Positions 7,451 through 16,220 are shown, counted from the first letter of the stretch. The stretch is 40,633 nt of DNA from Spirochaetaceae bacterium UBA5556 (GCA_002425765.1 DIMW01000006.1:181461-222093); one strand, 5' to 3'. The notes: generated by a model from the letters alone, not told the origin. A program made the numbers and translations.

Positions 7451-10378
7451 CTAGAGCGAAGCCTGAACTCCGAGCGAAACATGCAGGGAGGTTCCTCCCG
7501 CCTCGCTGGGTCGAAAAGCCCACGCGGCTTCGACAGTGAAGTGTGTATGAGTTTCGGCCGCAAGCCCCGCAAGCAGGGCGAAATCGAGGTCCGTTTGGAC
7601 GAATGCCGAGCTTAGCACGGAGGGTGCGCCGCTGACATCGAGCCCCGCTCCGCGGAGGCCAAGGTTCCCGGTAATCCTCCTGAGCGCGAGCGCAGGCATA
7701 AAGGGCAGACGCAAATTCCATCCGGTCTCAAGAGAAAAGAGGCGGTACTGCGCTTGCCCGAATACATACCATGCTGATGGGTTCAGAAAACTTTGGTACT
7801 CCTCATATTCAGGGTAAGGAATATCGGCCGCCGAAAGCATGTAAACGCCGCCGGATTCCAAATATCGCGCTGCAGGGGCAAATGCGACGCCGCCTGCGGG
7901 GGCGACAGCACCATACAAGGAAGCGCCCAGCTTTCCTTTCAGGCTCGCTGAACCCGACAGCGATATTCCTCCGAAGCCCGCCACGCTGGCGGACTCATAC
8001 TCTACAGCGCCAGAAAGCGAAAATCCACGGGCATCATAGGGTGGTCTGCGCGAAGAATAGATGCTGGAGAAATTGAGGCCAAGCCCTGTCACCCACGCAT
8101 AATAGTCCGGAGCCACATTGAGGATGCTACTCGCGGAATAATTGTTCTGCACTCCGGCAAACGTCGCGCGCGCGTTTGCCGAAACGCTTCGAAAGCCAGG
8201 CAGTAAGGTATGATTCCACGTAAAACTCATCCCAAGGGTGGATTTGCGCTCGATCGAAGAAGTCAGTACGCTCTGATCGGAGGCTTTTATATTATATCGC
8301 CACGCCCCCGTGCCAAGCTGAAGCTGGATGCTCTCGGCCGGTCTTCCTGTCCCAAAATCCCACCCCATGAAGGCCGACCACGCAAGTCGCTCTGTGAGGT
8401 CGCTTGCAATGATGTCGATGCCAATGAGCGAACTATCGGCATACGGGATGCGGCTTGTAGAAAAAAGCGCCGGGAATAAGGTCGAAGGAGATTGAGGTGT
8501 TGTATTGCTGACGGATGCAGACTGGACCTCCGTCTCTACGGCGGCAGGCGCCGGGGCATAAAGCGCGGTCCACTCGGAGCGTGAAAGCCAGGTTATTGGA
8601 GTGGGCATCGTAACCTGATCTGAAATGTCCCGCAGGCAGAGCGCGGTCTGCCCGTCCTCTTTCGATTCTCGATACACAATGTGGCTCGCATCGATGAATA
8701 TTGGCTGATGTATGCCACCTTGCGGAACATCTTTCCCAATGGAAAACTGCCAGGCGCCATTTTTTTCTTCCAGAACGGCAAGACGGGAAAGACCACTATT
8801 CGGGATTGCGCTGAGCGCAAAACGCACGGAATCCGATGATTCGGATTGAGTCCGGAAGCCTGGCGAAAGCCATCGAATGGCATTATCTGGAATAGCGGCC
8901 ACTTCGACTTGTTCGCCGGGCAATTGGCGCGCGGGGAGCACCGCGGTACCAATGCGCGCCAATCCATAACGGATAGAAGTTTCAGAGTCCTGCCAGGCAT
9001 CATAAAGAAAAATATCCTGATCAGTCTCATCGTGAAGGCCAAAGAGCGCATTACCAGGTTCTGCGACCGGAAGATCGTATTCGTAGGTAAGTGTGCGGCT
9101 CTTTACATCATAGCGATAGCGTACGGGTATTTCCTGATTTTGAGCGTTGACGCGGACCCAGTCGAGTCCCAATTCCCCAGATTTTACGTTAAACAAAATG
9201 TTACGTAACATTCCGTCGACAGCCAAGAGCCTTATCGGCCTTCGATTTTGCTTCTCTTCTTTCTCCACGCTTTTTTCTATACTACTCTCTTGAGTGTTTT
9301 TATCCTCACATATGTCTCCCAGCGGAAGTGCATATAGTCCCATCCGCTCCAAATCGACAAAATAAAGCACGCCCTCTCCCGCTCCCGCCACTCCGATATA
9401 CCCTGAAAAGAGCTCTATGGCACCACCGAATCCCGAAGCCTCTCCATTCGATGCGGGAGCGTCGCTCCTTTTGTCCACCCAAGCTAAAAATTCTTGCCAA
9501 AGCTGTTGTGGCGACAAGCCCGTCTCGCGCTCCAAAATTCCTTTGCTCGTCAGTGTCCCGTCAAAACCCCTGAAAAGATTGCCGTCCGAGGACGCCTGCC
9601 AGAGCCGCGCAAGCACATCCGGCCCATATCGCTCGCTTAAAAAATCCACAAAAAGTCCACCATACAGATAGGGCAGGCTACCCGCCCCATAGAAATCCGC
9701 AAGGCCCGATACATCCCAGAGCGACCGCGACTGCCATCTTGCCCTCTCCTGCCTCACCACCTCCAGGGCCGCCGGATCATTGAGCCGCCCTGCCCGGCCC
9801 AGGCCGGGGGCTCCAGAGAGAAGGCCCTCTCCGCCGAGCCTGCTCTCGGCCCACACCGCCGTACCTTCCACCAAGGCCTCAGGCATCATCCAAACTTCCG
9901 GGGCAACCAAGTCGCCACAGAGCCAAGCCAGGGACCGCCATCCCGCTGTCCTCTCGTTCAATGTCACATGATGTACAAGTTCATGTAAAAAAACGGAGTA
10001 GAGCTCGTCCTGCATTGTCGCGAGCTGGCTCCGTGGATCGGCCGAGGCAAGAAAAAGTACAATCCTATTGGAGGGATAAAGAGTCGTATAACCATTCAGC
10101 GAATATTGAATATCGCTCAAGAGTACCGGTATGCGTCTGGTCGACGCCTTCACCCCAAAAAACCCGCAGAGCATCGCGTACGTTTGATCCGCAAAACCCG
10201 AAAGCCTCACCGCCTGTGATTCCAGGCCGGGCGGCGCGTAAATATCAAAAGAATGTGTCCGGAAATGCAGCAGAGGCTGCAGCGATCCCAAAAGCTGGGC
10301 ATGAACGCTCATCGAAGCGCCATTCAGCAGGAGCAGCAACAATGCCACGCGGAGCATGCCGTTCTTTTTTATGCGCAT
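7451..10378 (-). CDS. Exported HExxH metallopeptidase (MA-like) with probable C-terminal outer-membrane beta-barrel
   Basis: A protein of 975 residues. Residues 1-28 are a signal peptide (MRIKKNGML, a leucine run, then SVHAQ). A gluzincin-like peptidase domain occupies about 35-330, with HELVHHV at 132-138 and a downstream glutamate in VEGTAVWAE about 35 residues later as probable third zinc ligand. A middle region of about 350 residues shows beta-rich stretches that may form a propeller. The last ~300 residues alternate hydrophobic/polar, are rich in G, S, Y and aromatic residues, and end in SLGVQASL, as in outer-membrane barrels. The start at 10378 is chosen for the signal peptide; the longer frame from 10441 would bury it. 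No clear ribosome site. It is probably an outer-membrane anchored surface or periplasmic protease; the substrate is unknown. Confidence 0.75.
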   Translation of the reverse strand: MRIKKNGMLRVALLLLLLNGASMSVHAQLLGSLQPLLHFRTHSFDIYAPPGLESQAVRLSGFADQTYAMLCGFFGVKASTRRIPVLLSDIQYSLNGYTTLYPSNRIVLFLASADPRSQLATMQDELYSVFLHELVHHVTLNERTAGWRSLAWLCGDLVAPEVWMMPEALVEGTAVWAESRLGGEGLLSGAPGLGRAGRLNDPAALEVVRQERARWQSRSLWDVSGLADFYGAGSLPYLYGGLFVDFLSERYGPDVLARLWQASSDGNLFRGFDGTLTSKGILERETGLSPQQLWQEFLAWVDKRSDAPASNGEASGFGGAIELFSGYIGVAGAGEGVLYFVDLERMGLYALPLGDICEDKNTQESSIEKSVEKEEKQNRRPIRLLAVDGMLRNILFNVKSGELGLDWVRVNAQNQEIPVRYRYDVKSRTLTYEYDLPVAEPGNALFGLHDETDQDIFLYDAWQDSETSIRYGLARIGTAVLPARQLPGEQVEVAAIPDNAIRWLSPGFRTQSESSDSVRFALSAIPNSGLSRLAVLEEKNGAWQFSIGKDVPQGGIHQPIFIDASHIVYRESKEDGQTALCLRDISDQVTMPTPITWLSRSEWTALYAPAPAAVETEVQSASVSNTTPQSPSTLFPALFSTSRIPYADSSLIGIDIIASDLTERLAWSAFMGWDFGTGRPAESIQLQLGTGAWRYNIKASDQSVLTSSIERKSTLGMSFTWNHTLLPGFRSVSANARATFAGVQNNYSASSILNVAPDYYAWVTGLGLNFSSIYSSRRPPYDARGFSLSGAVEYESASVAGFGGISLSGSASLKGKLGASLYGAVAPAGGVAFAPAARYLESGGVYMLSAADIPYPEYEEYQSFLNPSAWYVFGQAQYRLFSLETGWNLRLPFMPALALRRITGNLGLRGAGLDVSGAPSVLSSAFVQTDLDFALLAGLAAETHTHFTVEAAWAFRPSEAGGTSLHVSLGVQASL

Positions 10379-10490
10379 GAGACACTCTATCACAAATTTG
10401 TACGCGAATTGAGCAGTCTCATGAAAAACAAGCACTGGCATTCTGTGTCATCTACGCCACAGACGGGCGCCTGCGTTCGATGTACTTACC

Positions 10491-10519
10491 TTGACGGTGC
10501 GCGTATCCCCGCATATCAT
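10491..10519 (+). promoter_or_regulatory. Promoter of the HAD phosphatase gene (near-leaderless)
   Basis: TTGACG (10491-10496), a 17-nt spacer and TATCAT (10514-10519) lie 11 nt before the ATG at 10531. Transcription should begin about 5 nt before the start codon, and there is no Shine-Dalgarno sequence. Confidence 0.75.
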
Positions 10520-10530
10520 GCTTTCGTTTT

Positions 10531-11349
10531 ATGAACACAAAGACAGACGTTCCCTCTCTCGAGCCGATCTCGTCCCTTTCCTGGGAGGAAGCCCGCAATA
10601 TTCGCTATATCCTCATGGACATCGACGACACCCTCACTACGGAGGGCAAATTACCATCGGAAAGTTATACTTCCCTCTGGAAGCTCCACAGGGCCGGCTT
10701 GGCGGTTATTCCAGTAACAGGCAGACCCGCCGGCTGGTGCGATCTCATCGCGCGCGAATGGCCTGTGAACGGAGTCGTGGGTGAAAACGGCGCTTTCGTA
10801 TTCTGGGAAGATGACGACCGTCACCTCATCACACTCACACACCCGAACGCAATTCCCAATTCAGACCCGCGCCTCGTTGCCCTGCGCGATCGGGCTCTCT
10901 TGCAGGTCCCCGCTGCCCGCCTCTCGCGCGATCAGTTTTCCCGCCTCTACGATATGGCCATCGATTTTGCCGAAGAAGAACCTGTGCTGTCACTCTCCAC
11001 TGCTCAGGCGATAAAAGAGATTTTCGAGCGGGGTGGCGCCCATGCCAAAATTTCTTCAATCCATGTCAACGCGTGGATGGGAGAATACGATAAGGTCTCC
11101 ATGGCAATTCATTATTTGACAGAGCGTTTTGGCTATGATGATCTACATGATGCAGACTCGGTCATGTTTGTCGGCGATTCTCCAAACGACGAGCCCATGT
11201 TTGCGCACTTCCCCATGGCGTGCGGTGTCGCAAATGTGCTGAAATACCGGAAACTGTTAACGCATCTGCCTCATTTTGTGACATCACGAAAATCAGGGGC
11301 CGGCTTCTCTGAATGTACTCATGTGCTACTGAAGCGCCGCACTTCATGA
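10531..11349 (+). CDS. HAD-superfamily phosphatase, Cof/HAD-IIB type
   Basis: A 272-residue cytoplasmic phosphatase. HAD motif I DIDDTLT holds nucleophile D30 and acid D32. Motif II VTGRP lies at 62-66, motif III lysine K188 in EYDKVS, and motif IV GDSPNDEPMF at 215-224. A cap domain of the IIB type lies between motifs II and III. Members dephosphorylate sugar phosphates (sucrose-6-phosphate or mannosyl-3-phosphoglycerate phosphatases are relatives); the substrate is not evident. The gene has its own strong promoter and appears to be translated from a nearly leaderless message. The N-terminal ~20 residues before motif I are unusual and have no match I recognise. Confidence 0.88.
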   Translation: MNTKTDVPSLEPISSLSWEEARNIRYILMDIDDTLTTEGKLPSESYTSLWKLHRAGLAVIPVTGRPAGWCDLIAREWPVNGVVGENGAFVFWEDDDRHLITLTHPNAIPNSDPRLVALRDRALLQVPAARLSRDQFSRLYDMAIDFAEEEPVLSLSTAQAIKEIFERGGAHAKISSIHVNAWMGEYDKVSMAIHYLTERFGYDDLHDADSVMFVGDSPNDEPMFAHFPMACGVANVLKYRKLLTHLPHFVTSRKSGAGFSECTHVLLKRRTS

Positions 11350-11389
11350 CGGTCTCTCTTCAGACTTCTTTCCCCCCATATTTTCAGAT

Positions 11390-12247
11390 TCATCCCATCG
11401 ACACATTCCGCCTGCGGTTGGCGTAGCAGTACAGGCACCCGCGCGGACATGTCCCATAGCTTCCAATATCGACACTTTCGATACATTTGCAGCCTGGCCG
11501 CTGGTTTTTGTCTTTTCGGACGGAAAATGGCTGGTTTGTGAGTTCGCACACGATGCGCGCATCGATGCAGGCGATGCCACTCGACGACATCCGGCATTCA
11601 AGTTCGGGCTCGGCGCACAAAGAGATTGGCAAGCTCCTCTCCCTTGCGATTTCGGCCAGTCTCTGCATCAAATCGACCGTTGAACCGGACACATGAGTCA
11701 ATCTCGTCATTCCATCAAGCGCCTGTGCGGACATAAGCCCGGCCTTCCTAAGCCGGGCATCGGAGTGCCGATATGTATCGTAGAAGCTGATAACACAGTG
11801 CCGCACGCTTCCCGCTATGCCATCCGCGAGCATTCTAAAATTTCCGGCATGCCAGGCTGCATCATGTCGGCCAGCCAACAGCACCGGGTCGTATCGCCAG
11901 ATCAACCGGCGGGCACCAACCTTCGCGGCCAAAGCCCGAAGTTTCTCTATCGCCTCCTTTGCCGTGGGGCCCGAAGGCTCGAGTGGCGGACCATAGCCTG
12001 TAATTGTCACATGAAAATAATATGCATAGGCTTCGAGAACATCGATGCCTTTGAGCATGGGGCTCGCGTCCCGCGTCCAGAATACAAAGCACGCGATATC
12101 CTCAGGTTTAAGGCTTACTCGCCTGACTTGTTCGGGGTCGTAGGGATTCGCCACATCGACAAAGCCCGTTTTCAGATGATCATACAACCATTCGGAATAA
12201 AACGACGGTATATCACTCCGTCTGCTCGCGCTCACCACTGTCGCCAT
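11390..12247 (-). CDS. DUF1848 family protein with C-terminal cysteine cluster
   Basis: A 285-residue protein starting MATVVSASRRSDIPSFYSEW, the characteristic N-terminus of DUF1848 proteins. The C-terminus has CKC followed by CPRGCLYCYAN, a CxxxCxxC cluster like that of radical-SAM enzymes but at the wrong end of the chain. Iron-sulphur binding is likely, function unknown. ATG 12247 is chosen because GGAGGG lies 9 nt upstream; the longer frame from 12364 overlaps the divergent acyltransferase gene and encodes an irrelevant hydrophobic stretch. Its leader overlaps the -35 of the divergent gene, so the two may be regulated together. Confidence 0.85.
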   Translation of the reverse strand: MATVVSASRRSDIPSFYSEWLYDHLKTGFVDVANPYDPEQVRRVSLKPEDIACFVFWTRDASPMLKGIDVLEAYAYYFHVTITGYGPPLEPSGPTAKEAIEKLRALAAKVGARRLIWRYDPVLLAGRHDAAWHAGNFRMLADGIAGSVRHCVISFYDTYRHSDARLRKAGLMSAQALDGMTRLTHVSGSTVDLMQRLAEIARERSLPISLCAEPELECRMSSSGIACIDARIVCELTNQPFSVRKDKNQRPGCKCIESVDIGSYGTCPRGCLYCYANRRRNVSMG

Positions 12248-12250
12248 AAA

Positions 12251-12279
12251 TTGACACCCTCCGACAAACCGCCTATAGT
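12251..12279 (+). promoter_or_regulatory. Promoter of the acyltransferase gene
   Basis: TTGACA (12251-12256), a 17-nt spacer and TATAGT (12274-12279) lie 17 nt before the ATG. Expected transcription start is near 12286, giving an ~11-nt leader with only AAGAAG as ribosome site. The -35 begins 4 nt from the divergent DUF1848 start codon. Confidence 0.8.
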
Positions 12280-12296
12280 GATTATCCAAGAAGATT

Positions 12297-13184
12297 ATGG
12301 AGACTATCAAGAGCAGATATGGCCGGCTCATCGGCGAGCTTATCGCACAGGTACCCCAAGACACACAAGTTTCCGAATTTAATGTGTACCAGGAAGGAAT
12401 AGCCTCTATCCTGCCCTATATCGATACTATCATCCATGATTATCTTGACGACTGTTCGACAATTGAGGGGCTGGAAAACCTTGAGGCTCTGCATGCCCAC
12501 GCGCAAAGGGGTGAATCGACACTCGTTCTCATGGAACACTATTCAAACTTCGATCTGCCGGTCTTCCATTACTTGCTGAGAAAACGAGGGGCAGAGGGCG
12601 GGACGATCGCTTCCAGCATCGCCGCCATTGCAGGGATCAAGCTCAACGAAGAGAATCCTGCCGTCCACGCCTTTGCGCGCGCGTACACGCGCATTGTCAT
12701 CTATCCTTCGCGCTCCATGCAGATCATACGAGAAAAATTCAACGACCCAAAAGAGCTGTATCAGGAAATAAAGCGCAGCATCTCTATCAACCATGCCGCC
12801 ATGAAGGCGCTGAGTGCCGCGAAAACAAGCGGCAAAATGATTCTTGTATTTCCGGCAGGGACGCGGTACCGCCCTTGGGACCCCTCTTCCAAGCGGGGTG
12901 TTCGGGAAATCGCCTCATACATCAAGTCTTTTTCAAAATTCTGTCTTGTGTCCGTCAATGGCAATATTCTGAGACTTAACCCTTCAGGGGATATGGAAGA
13001 GGACATCCTGCAGAGAGACCGCATAATCTACAAGGTGAGTCCCATACACGACAGCAGGAAATTTCTCGCGTCTGTCAAATATGATCTACACTTCGGCGAT
13101 GACAAAAAGCAGGCTGTCGTCGATACCGTAATGGATATGCTCGACGCGATGCACAAGGAGACCGAAGGTCGCTGCCAGAACTAG
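12297..13184 (+). CDS. PlsB/PlsC-family glycerolipid acyltransferase
   Basis: A 295-residue protein with acyltransferase motif I HYSNFD (HX4D, H81 and D86) and motif III FPAGTRYRP from 185. These place it with glycerol-3-phosphate or 1-acylglycerol-3-phosphate acyltransferases, which transfer fatty acyl groups to the glycerol backbone during membrane lipid synthesis. There is no obvious transmembrane helix, so it probably associates peripherally. The sequence is closer to the PlsB-like soluble forms than to short PlsC. It has its own strong promoter and is divergent from the DUF1848 gene. Which position is acylated cannot be told. Confidence 0.8.
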   Translation: METIKSRYGRLIGELIAQVPQDTQVSEFNVYQEGIASILPYIDTIIHDYLDDCSTIEGLENLEALHAHAQRGESTLVLMEHYSNFDLPVFHYLLRKRGAEGGTIASSIAAIAGIKLNEENPAVHAFARAYTRIVIYPSRSMQIIREKFNDPKELYQEIKRSISINHAAMKALSAAKTSGKMILVFPAGTRYRPWDPSSKRGVREIASYIKSFSKFCLVSVNGNILRLNPSGDMEEDILQRDRIIYKVSPIHDSRKFLASVKYDLHFGDDKKQAVVDTVMDMLDAMHKETEGRCQN

Positions 13185-13230
13185 ATATAGGGCAATGGGT
13201 CTCCTTGGCGCACCCGAAAATCCGATCGCC

Positions 13231-13863
13231 CTATCTCTCGCGAAGCCGCTTGACGGGGTTCATTCCGAGGCGAATGGGGAAATAGGCCGCCCCGGCCACG
13301 AAGCCCGCAAGATGCGTCAGGTGGGCGACAGAGCTCGCCGCGCCCAAAAATGACGACACAATCTCGATCGCGGTGTAGCCGATGACCATGACCGGAGCGC
13401 GGATGGGGATAATGCCATAGAGATACACCATCGCCTTTGGATAGAGCACGGCAAACGCGAGCAACAGCGCGAAAATGGCTCCCGAAGCGCCGAGCAGCAT
13501 GGTACTCCATGCTCCCGAAAGCGCGTAGATCGCAAACGACGCGATGCCGGCAAAAAGCCCGGAGAGAAGATAGTAGAGCAGGAATTCATAGCTGCCGAGA
13601 TTGCGTTCCACCGGCCTTCCGAAAAAGAAGAGCCCGAGCATGTTCACGAGGAGATGCGACAGATTCGCGTGCGCGAACATGTAGGTGAACACCTGCCAGA
13701 CCCAGCCCGCCATCACGGCCCGCGGATTGAGCGCGAGGATATAGGTCAGCATCGGCCACACATACCCAAGCGCGAAAATGATCACGTTCGCGGCGATCAG
13801 ATAGAGCGTCGCGTTAAAAAATCTGTAGGGGAGAGGACGTCGTATTACTGAATTACGGTACAT
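13231..13863 (-). CDS. Rhomboid-family intramembrane serine protease
   Basis: A 210-residue membrane protein with six hydrophobic segments. The catalytic serine is S127 in GASGAIFALL and the catalytic histidine H184 in HLTHLAGF. The oxyanion-region motif HANLSHLLVNM (H70, N74) is present before the serine, as in GlpG. No extra soluble domain. Rhomboids cut transmembrane segments of other proteins; the substrate is unknown. The promoter TTGTAC-17-TACTTT ends 6 nt before ATG, with at best a weak AGG, which suggests a leaderless message. Confidence 0.93.
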   Translation of the reverse strand: MYRNSVIRRPLPYRFFNATLYLIAANVIIFALGYVWPMLTYILALNPRAVMAGWVWQVFTYMFAHANLSHLLVNMLGLFFFGRPVERNLGSYEFLLYYLLSGLFAGIASFAIYALSGAWSTMLLGASGAIFALLLAFAVLYPKAMVYLYGIIPIRAPVMVIGYTAIEIVSSFLGAASSVAHLTHLAGFVAGAAYFPIRLGMNPVKRLRER

Positions 13864-13869
13864 GCCTAA

Positions 13870-13898
13870 AAAGTACAGAAATTTGCGCGCGAGTACAA
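13870..13898 (-). promoter_or_regulatory. Promoter of the rhomboid gene (leaderless)
   Basis: On the minus strand TTGTAC (13898-13893), a 17-nt spacer and TACTTT (13875-13870) lie 6 nt before the ATG at 13863, so the first transcribed base should be at or next to the start codon. Confidence 0.6.
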
Positions 13899-13912
13899 GG
13901 ATGGATGTGCAT

Positions 13913-13947
13913 AAAAAAGGTCACCCGGCTTTGCCGGGCGGCCTTTT
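13913..13947 (-). terminator. Intrinsic terminator of the small secreted protein gene
   Basis: On the minus strand AAAGG...CCCGGC-AAA-GCCGGG...CCTTTTTT forms a hairpin with a 3-nt loop and a six-T tail, about 20 nt after the stop codon. Confidence 0.9.
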
Positions 13948-13968
13948 GTCGTCACCCTGTCGTGAAGG

Positions 13969-14442
13969 TTACGGATGGGCGATCGTCACCGTAATGGTGT
14001 CGCTGTAAGATCCTGCCTGATGAAAGCTGCTTGAGGCTGGAATACTAACAGACATTGCATAAGTATTTCCTGCCATCGCAGTCCTAGCCTGGCCCGCACT
14101 CGTCTGAGCGCTAGCCAAGCTCACTCCCGTCAGCAGACTCCCCAGCGTCACGGTGTAATCAATGGCCTCAGTATCGTCGCCGGAAAGAACCAGTTTCCCT
14201 TTGTTTGCACTGCTCAGAGAAATTGTCCAGTTCTTCACGTTGCTGACCACACCCACGTTCCCGAGGGCCCAGTTTGTAGCCGTATTATCATTATTGATCG
14301 TTCCTGTATACGTACCAGGAACGGTCAACGAAAACGACTCTGCGACCGCGCCAGAAAACGCGACCGTACCACTGGGAGAAGCCGCAAACGCCATCCCAAA
14401 CGCCGCCACCACGAACAGAGCCACCAATGCCAACTTTTTCAT
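13969..14442 (-). CDS. Small secreted beta-sandwich protein (spore-coat-U/DUF4402-like)
   Basis: A 157-residue exported protein. The signal peptide MKKLALVALFVVAAFGMAFA precedes ASPSGTVAFSGAVAESFSLTVPG. The mature chain is rich in T, S, G, N and V, lacks cysteine, and ends in SYSDTITVTIAHP, the end-strand pattern of spore-coat-U and DUF4402 fimbria-like domains. That assignment is tentative. ATG 14442 is fixed by AGGAG 7 nt upstream and by the signal peptide. A near-consensus promoter, a ~90-nt leader and a strong terminator point to an abundant monocistronic product, perhaps a surface layer or fibre subunit. The neighbouring upstream gene encodes a membrane CHASE-like/receiver protein. Confidence 0.7.
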   Translation of the reverse strand: MKKLALVALFVVAAFGMAFAASPSGTVAFSGAVAESFSLTVPGTYTGTINNDNTATNWALGNVGVVSNVKNWTISLSSANKGKLVLSGDDTEAIDYTVTLGSLLTGVSLASAQTSAGQARTAMAGNTYAMSVSIPASSSFHQAGSYSDTITVTIAHP

Positions 14443-14536
14443 TTTGAATCTCCTGCCTGCGAGGTCATGCCCCGCAGATACATTTTGTGTTATTGTGGTT
14501 TCCTCCAACGGATTCCGCCACGACACTTTGATTATA

Positions 14537-14565
14537 TTATTATCGACATCTATTGAAAAAGTCAA
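14537..14565 (-). promoter_or_regulatory. Promoter of the small secreted protein gene
   Basis: On the minus strand TTGACT (14565-14560), a 17-nt spacer and TAATAA (14542-14537) are followed directly by a second AT-rich hexamer TATAAT. The ~90-nt leader ends in a good AGGAG site. Confidence 0.75.
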
Positions 14566-14586
14566 ATAGGTGATGAAAAACCGCTA

Positions 14587-16170
14587 TCACCTTTCAGATG
14601 CTTTGTCGTCCATGTTATTCAGCGTCTCTTGTATTTTTTGATCAAGCGATGTCATCGTAAAGGGCTTAATGAGCAGGCTATCAAAACCAGCCGCGACGCA
14701 CTTCCCGACCTCTTCCGGATCATGGCGCGGGCTCATGGCGATCAACAAGGGCACTCTGGAGATTCCCGTCGCGCTTTTCCCGAATAAGCCTTCAAAAAGA
14801 GAGGGCGCTTCCCGGGTCATGCGTCTGATGGCGCCCGCGAGAGCATATCCATCCATTCCCGGCATAATGCAATCGATGAGTAGTACGTCAAAACCGCGCT
14901 CTTTGATCGCACCCAGCGCCAGCTCACCGCGTGGAACCGACTGCGCCTCATAGCCCTTCAGCATGAGCATCTGGAGCAACAGTTCACGATTCACCTCGCT
15001 GTCGTCGACCACAAGCACCGAGACAGTATGGGCCACTTCTTTTTCAGGTATTTTCCCTTCTACATGAGCCGTTTTTTCTGGAGGAGCAGCCCTTTTGTCC
15101 ACCGCGCCGGTCTCTATTGTTCCTCCTGATTCGCCCGGTTCATTTTCATCGTGCGGTGTACTGGCCCCGCTCTGTTCCTGTGTGGATGTCTGGATATGAG
15201 ACGCTTCGGCTGTCCCTGACGCTCCTGTCTCATTATTGCCCGCGTTGGAAAGCATAAAAGGATTTACCACAAAGCCTTTTTGCAAAGACGCCGCACTTTT
15301 TGCCTGCCTTTTCCACGAGGCGATCGATGATACAAGGAGCGCGATTGCCCCCAGCAGACTCAGTGCTATGAGCACTAAACCCCACCAAACTGCCCGCGTC
15401 GCAGGATACATCGACGCCATATGTACCGCCCATCCGGCATCATCGGCCCCAAGCTTTATCGCACTCACATAACCAGGAAGCGCTCTATCATCGCCCCAGA
15501 AAACAGCACTCGCTGTTGTTCCCTTCCCAGGGTCTCCAAGGGCACGACCATCCGCGGTAAACGCTATGCGTACCCCTGGAAATTCATCTTTGATGTGCAG
15601 GTTCTCCATCATCTTGTTCACATCGATCGCAAGACTCACAAATCCCCATAACTCCTGCGCCCGAAATACCGGTATGCGCAAAAAGGCGAGTTCCTCTCCC
15701 TCTGCAGAGATATCCGGCCCCTGCAACACAGCTTTCTTTTTACGCACAGCCGCTACAAGTGCGTGCATCCTCTCGGGATTATCGAGCAGATCATGGCCTA
15801 TCGAGGCAGAGGTACTGTCTTCCGGAAATGAATATCTGATAATCGCTCCCGGCGCTATCGTTATAGAGTCGATATAAGGATACTCAGCAAGACTCTCTTC
15901 CGCGAGTGACTTGAGCGCGGTGTAATTCTTTTCTCCTCCATCCAGGAGCATTGTCAGAAACTGCTGGCCCAAATCGAGCATAGCCTGCAATTTCGCTGAA
16001 ATTCGCGAGGCGGTCTTTTCAGAAGCAGCATTGAGCAGCGCAGACTCCGACCGATATGCACTATTCCGGAGCATACCAAAAGAGAAAATAGTCAGGGCAC
16101 AGAGCACGAGCGAAAAAACAATGGGAAACACTCTGCCTCTTCTGCGCCCAGAGCCGCGAGTCATGTTCAT
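14587..16170 (-). CDS. Membrane-anchored CHASE-like sensor with C-terminal receiver domain, no kinase domain
   Basis: A 527-residue protein. Transmembrane segments lie at about 14-34 and 262-284. Between them is a periplasmic sensor with the CHASE-like phrase SIGHDLLDNPERMHAL near 123-138. A low-complexity linker (300-380, rich in E, G, S, T) leads to a receiver domain with acidic pocket D389/D390, phosphoacceptor D433 (LLIDCIMPGMDGY), a serine at the switch position (AMSP) and K502 (IKPF). There is no HisKA or HATPase region. It must receive phosphate from another kinase, or regulate by binding. A membrane-tethered receiver joined to an extracytoplasmic sensor is unusual. The same-strand gene downstream encodes the small secreted protein. 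Confidence 0.8.
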   Translation of the reverse strand: MNMTRGSGRRRGRVFPIVFSLVLCALTIFSFGMLRNSAYRSESALLNAASEKTASRISAKLQAMLDLGQQFLTMLLDGGEKNYTALKSLAEESLAEYPYIDSITIAPGAIIRYSFPEDSTSASIGHDLLDNPERMHALVAAVRKKKAVLQGPDISAEGEELAFLRIPVFRAQELWGFVSLAIDVNKMMENLHIKDEFPGVRIAFTADGRALGDPGKGTTASAVFWGDDRALPGYVSAIKLGADDAGWAVHMASMYPATRAVWWGLVLIALSLLGAIALLVSSIASWKRQAKSAASLQKGFVVNPFMLSNAGNNETGASGTAEASHIQTSTQEQSGASTPHDENEPGESGGTIETGAVDKRAAPPEKTAHVEGKIPEKEVAHTVSVLVVDDSEVNRELLLQMLMLKGYEAQSVPRGELALGAIKERGFDVLLIDCIMPGMDGYALAGAIRRMTREAPSLFEGLFGKSATGISRVPLLIAMSPRHDPEEVGKCVAAGFDSLLIKPFTMTSLDQKIQETLNNMDDKASER

Positions 16171-16220
16171 AATTCAGTTGAACAATCATATCATGAATGA
16201 GAATCGTATCGCCACGGGGA

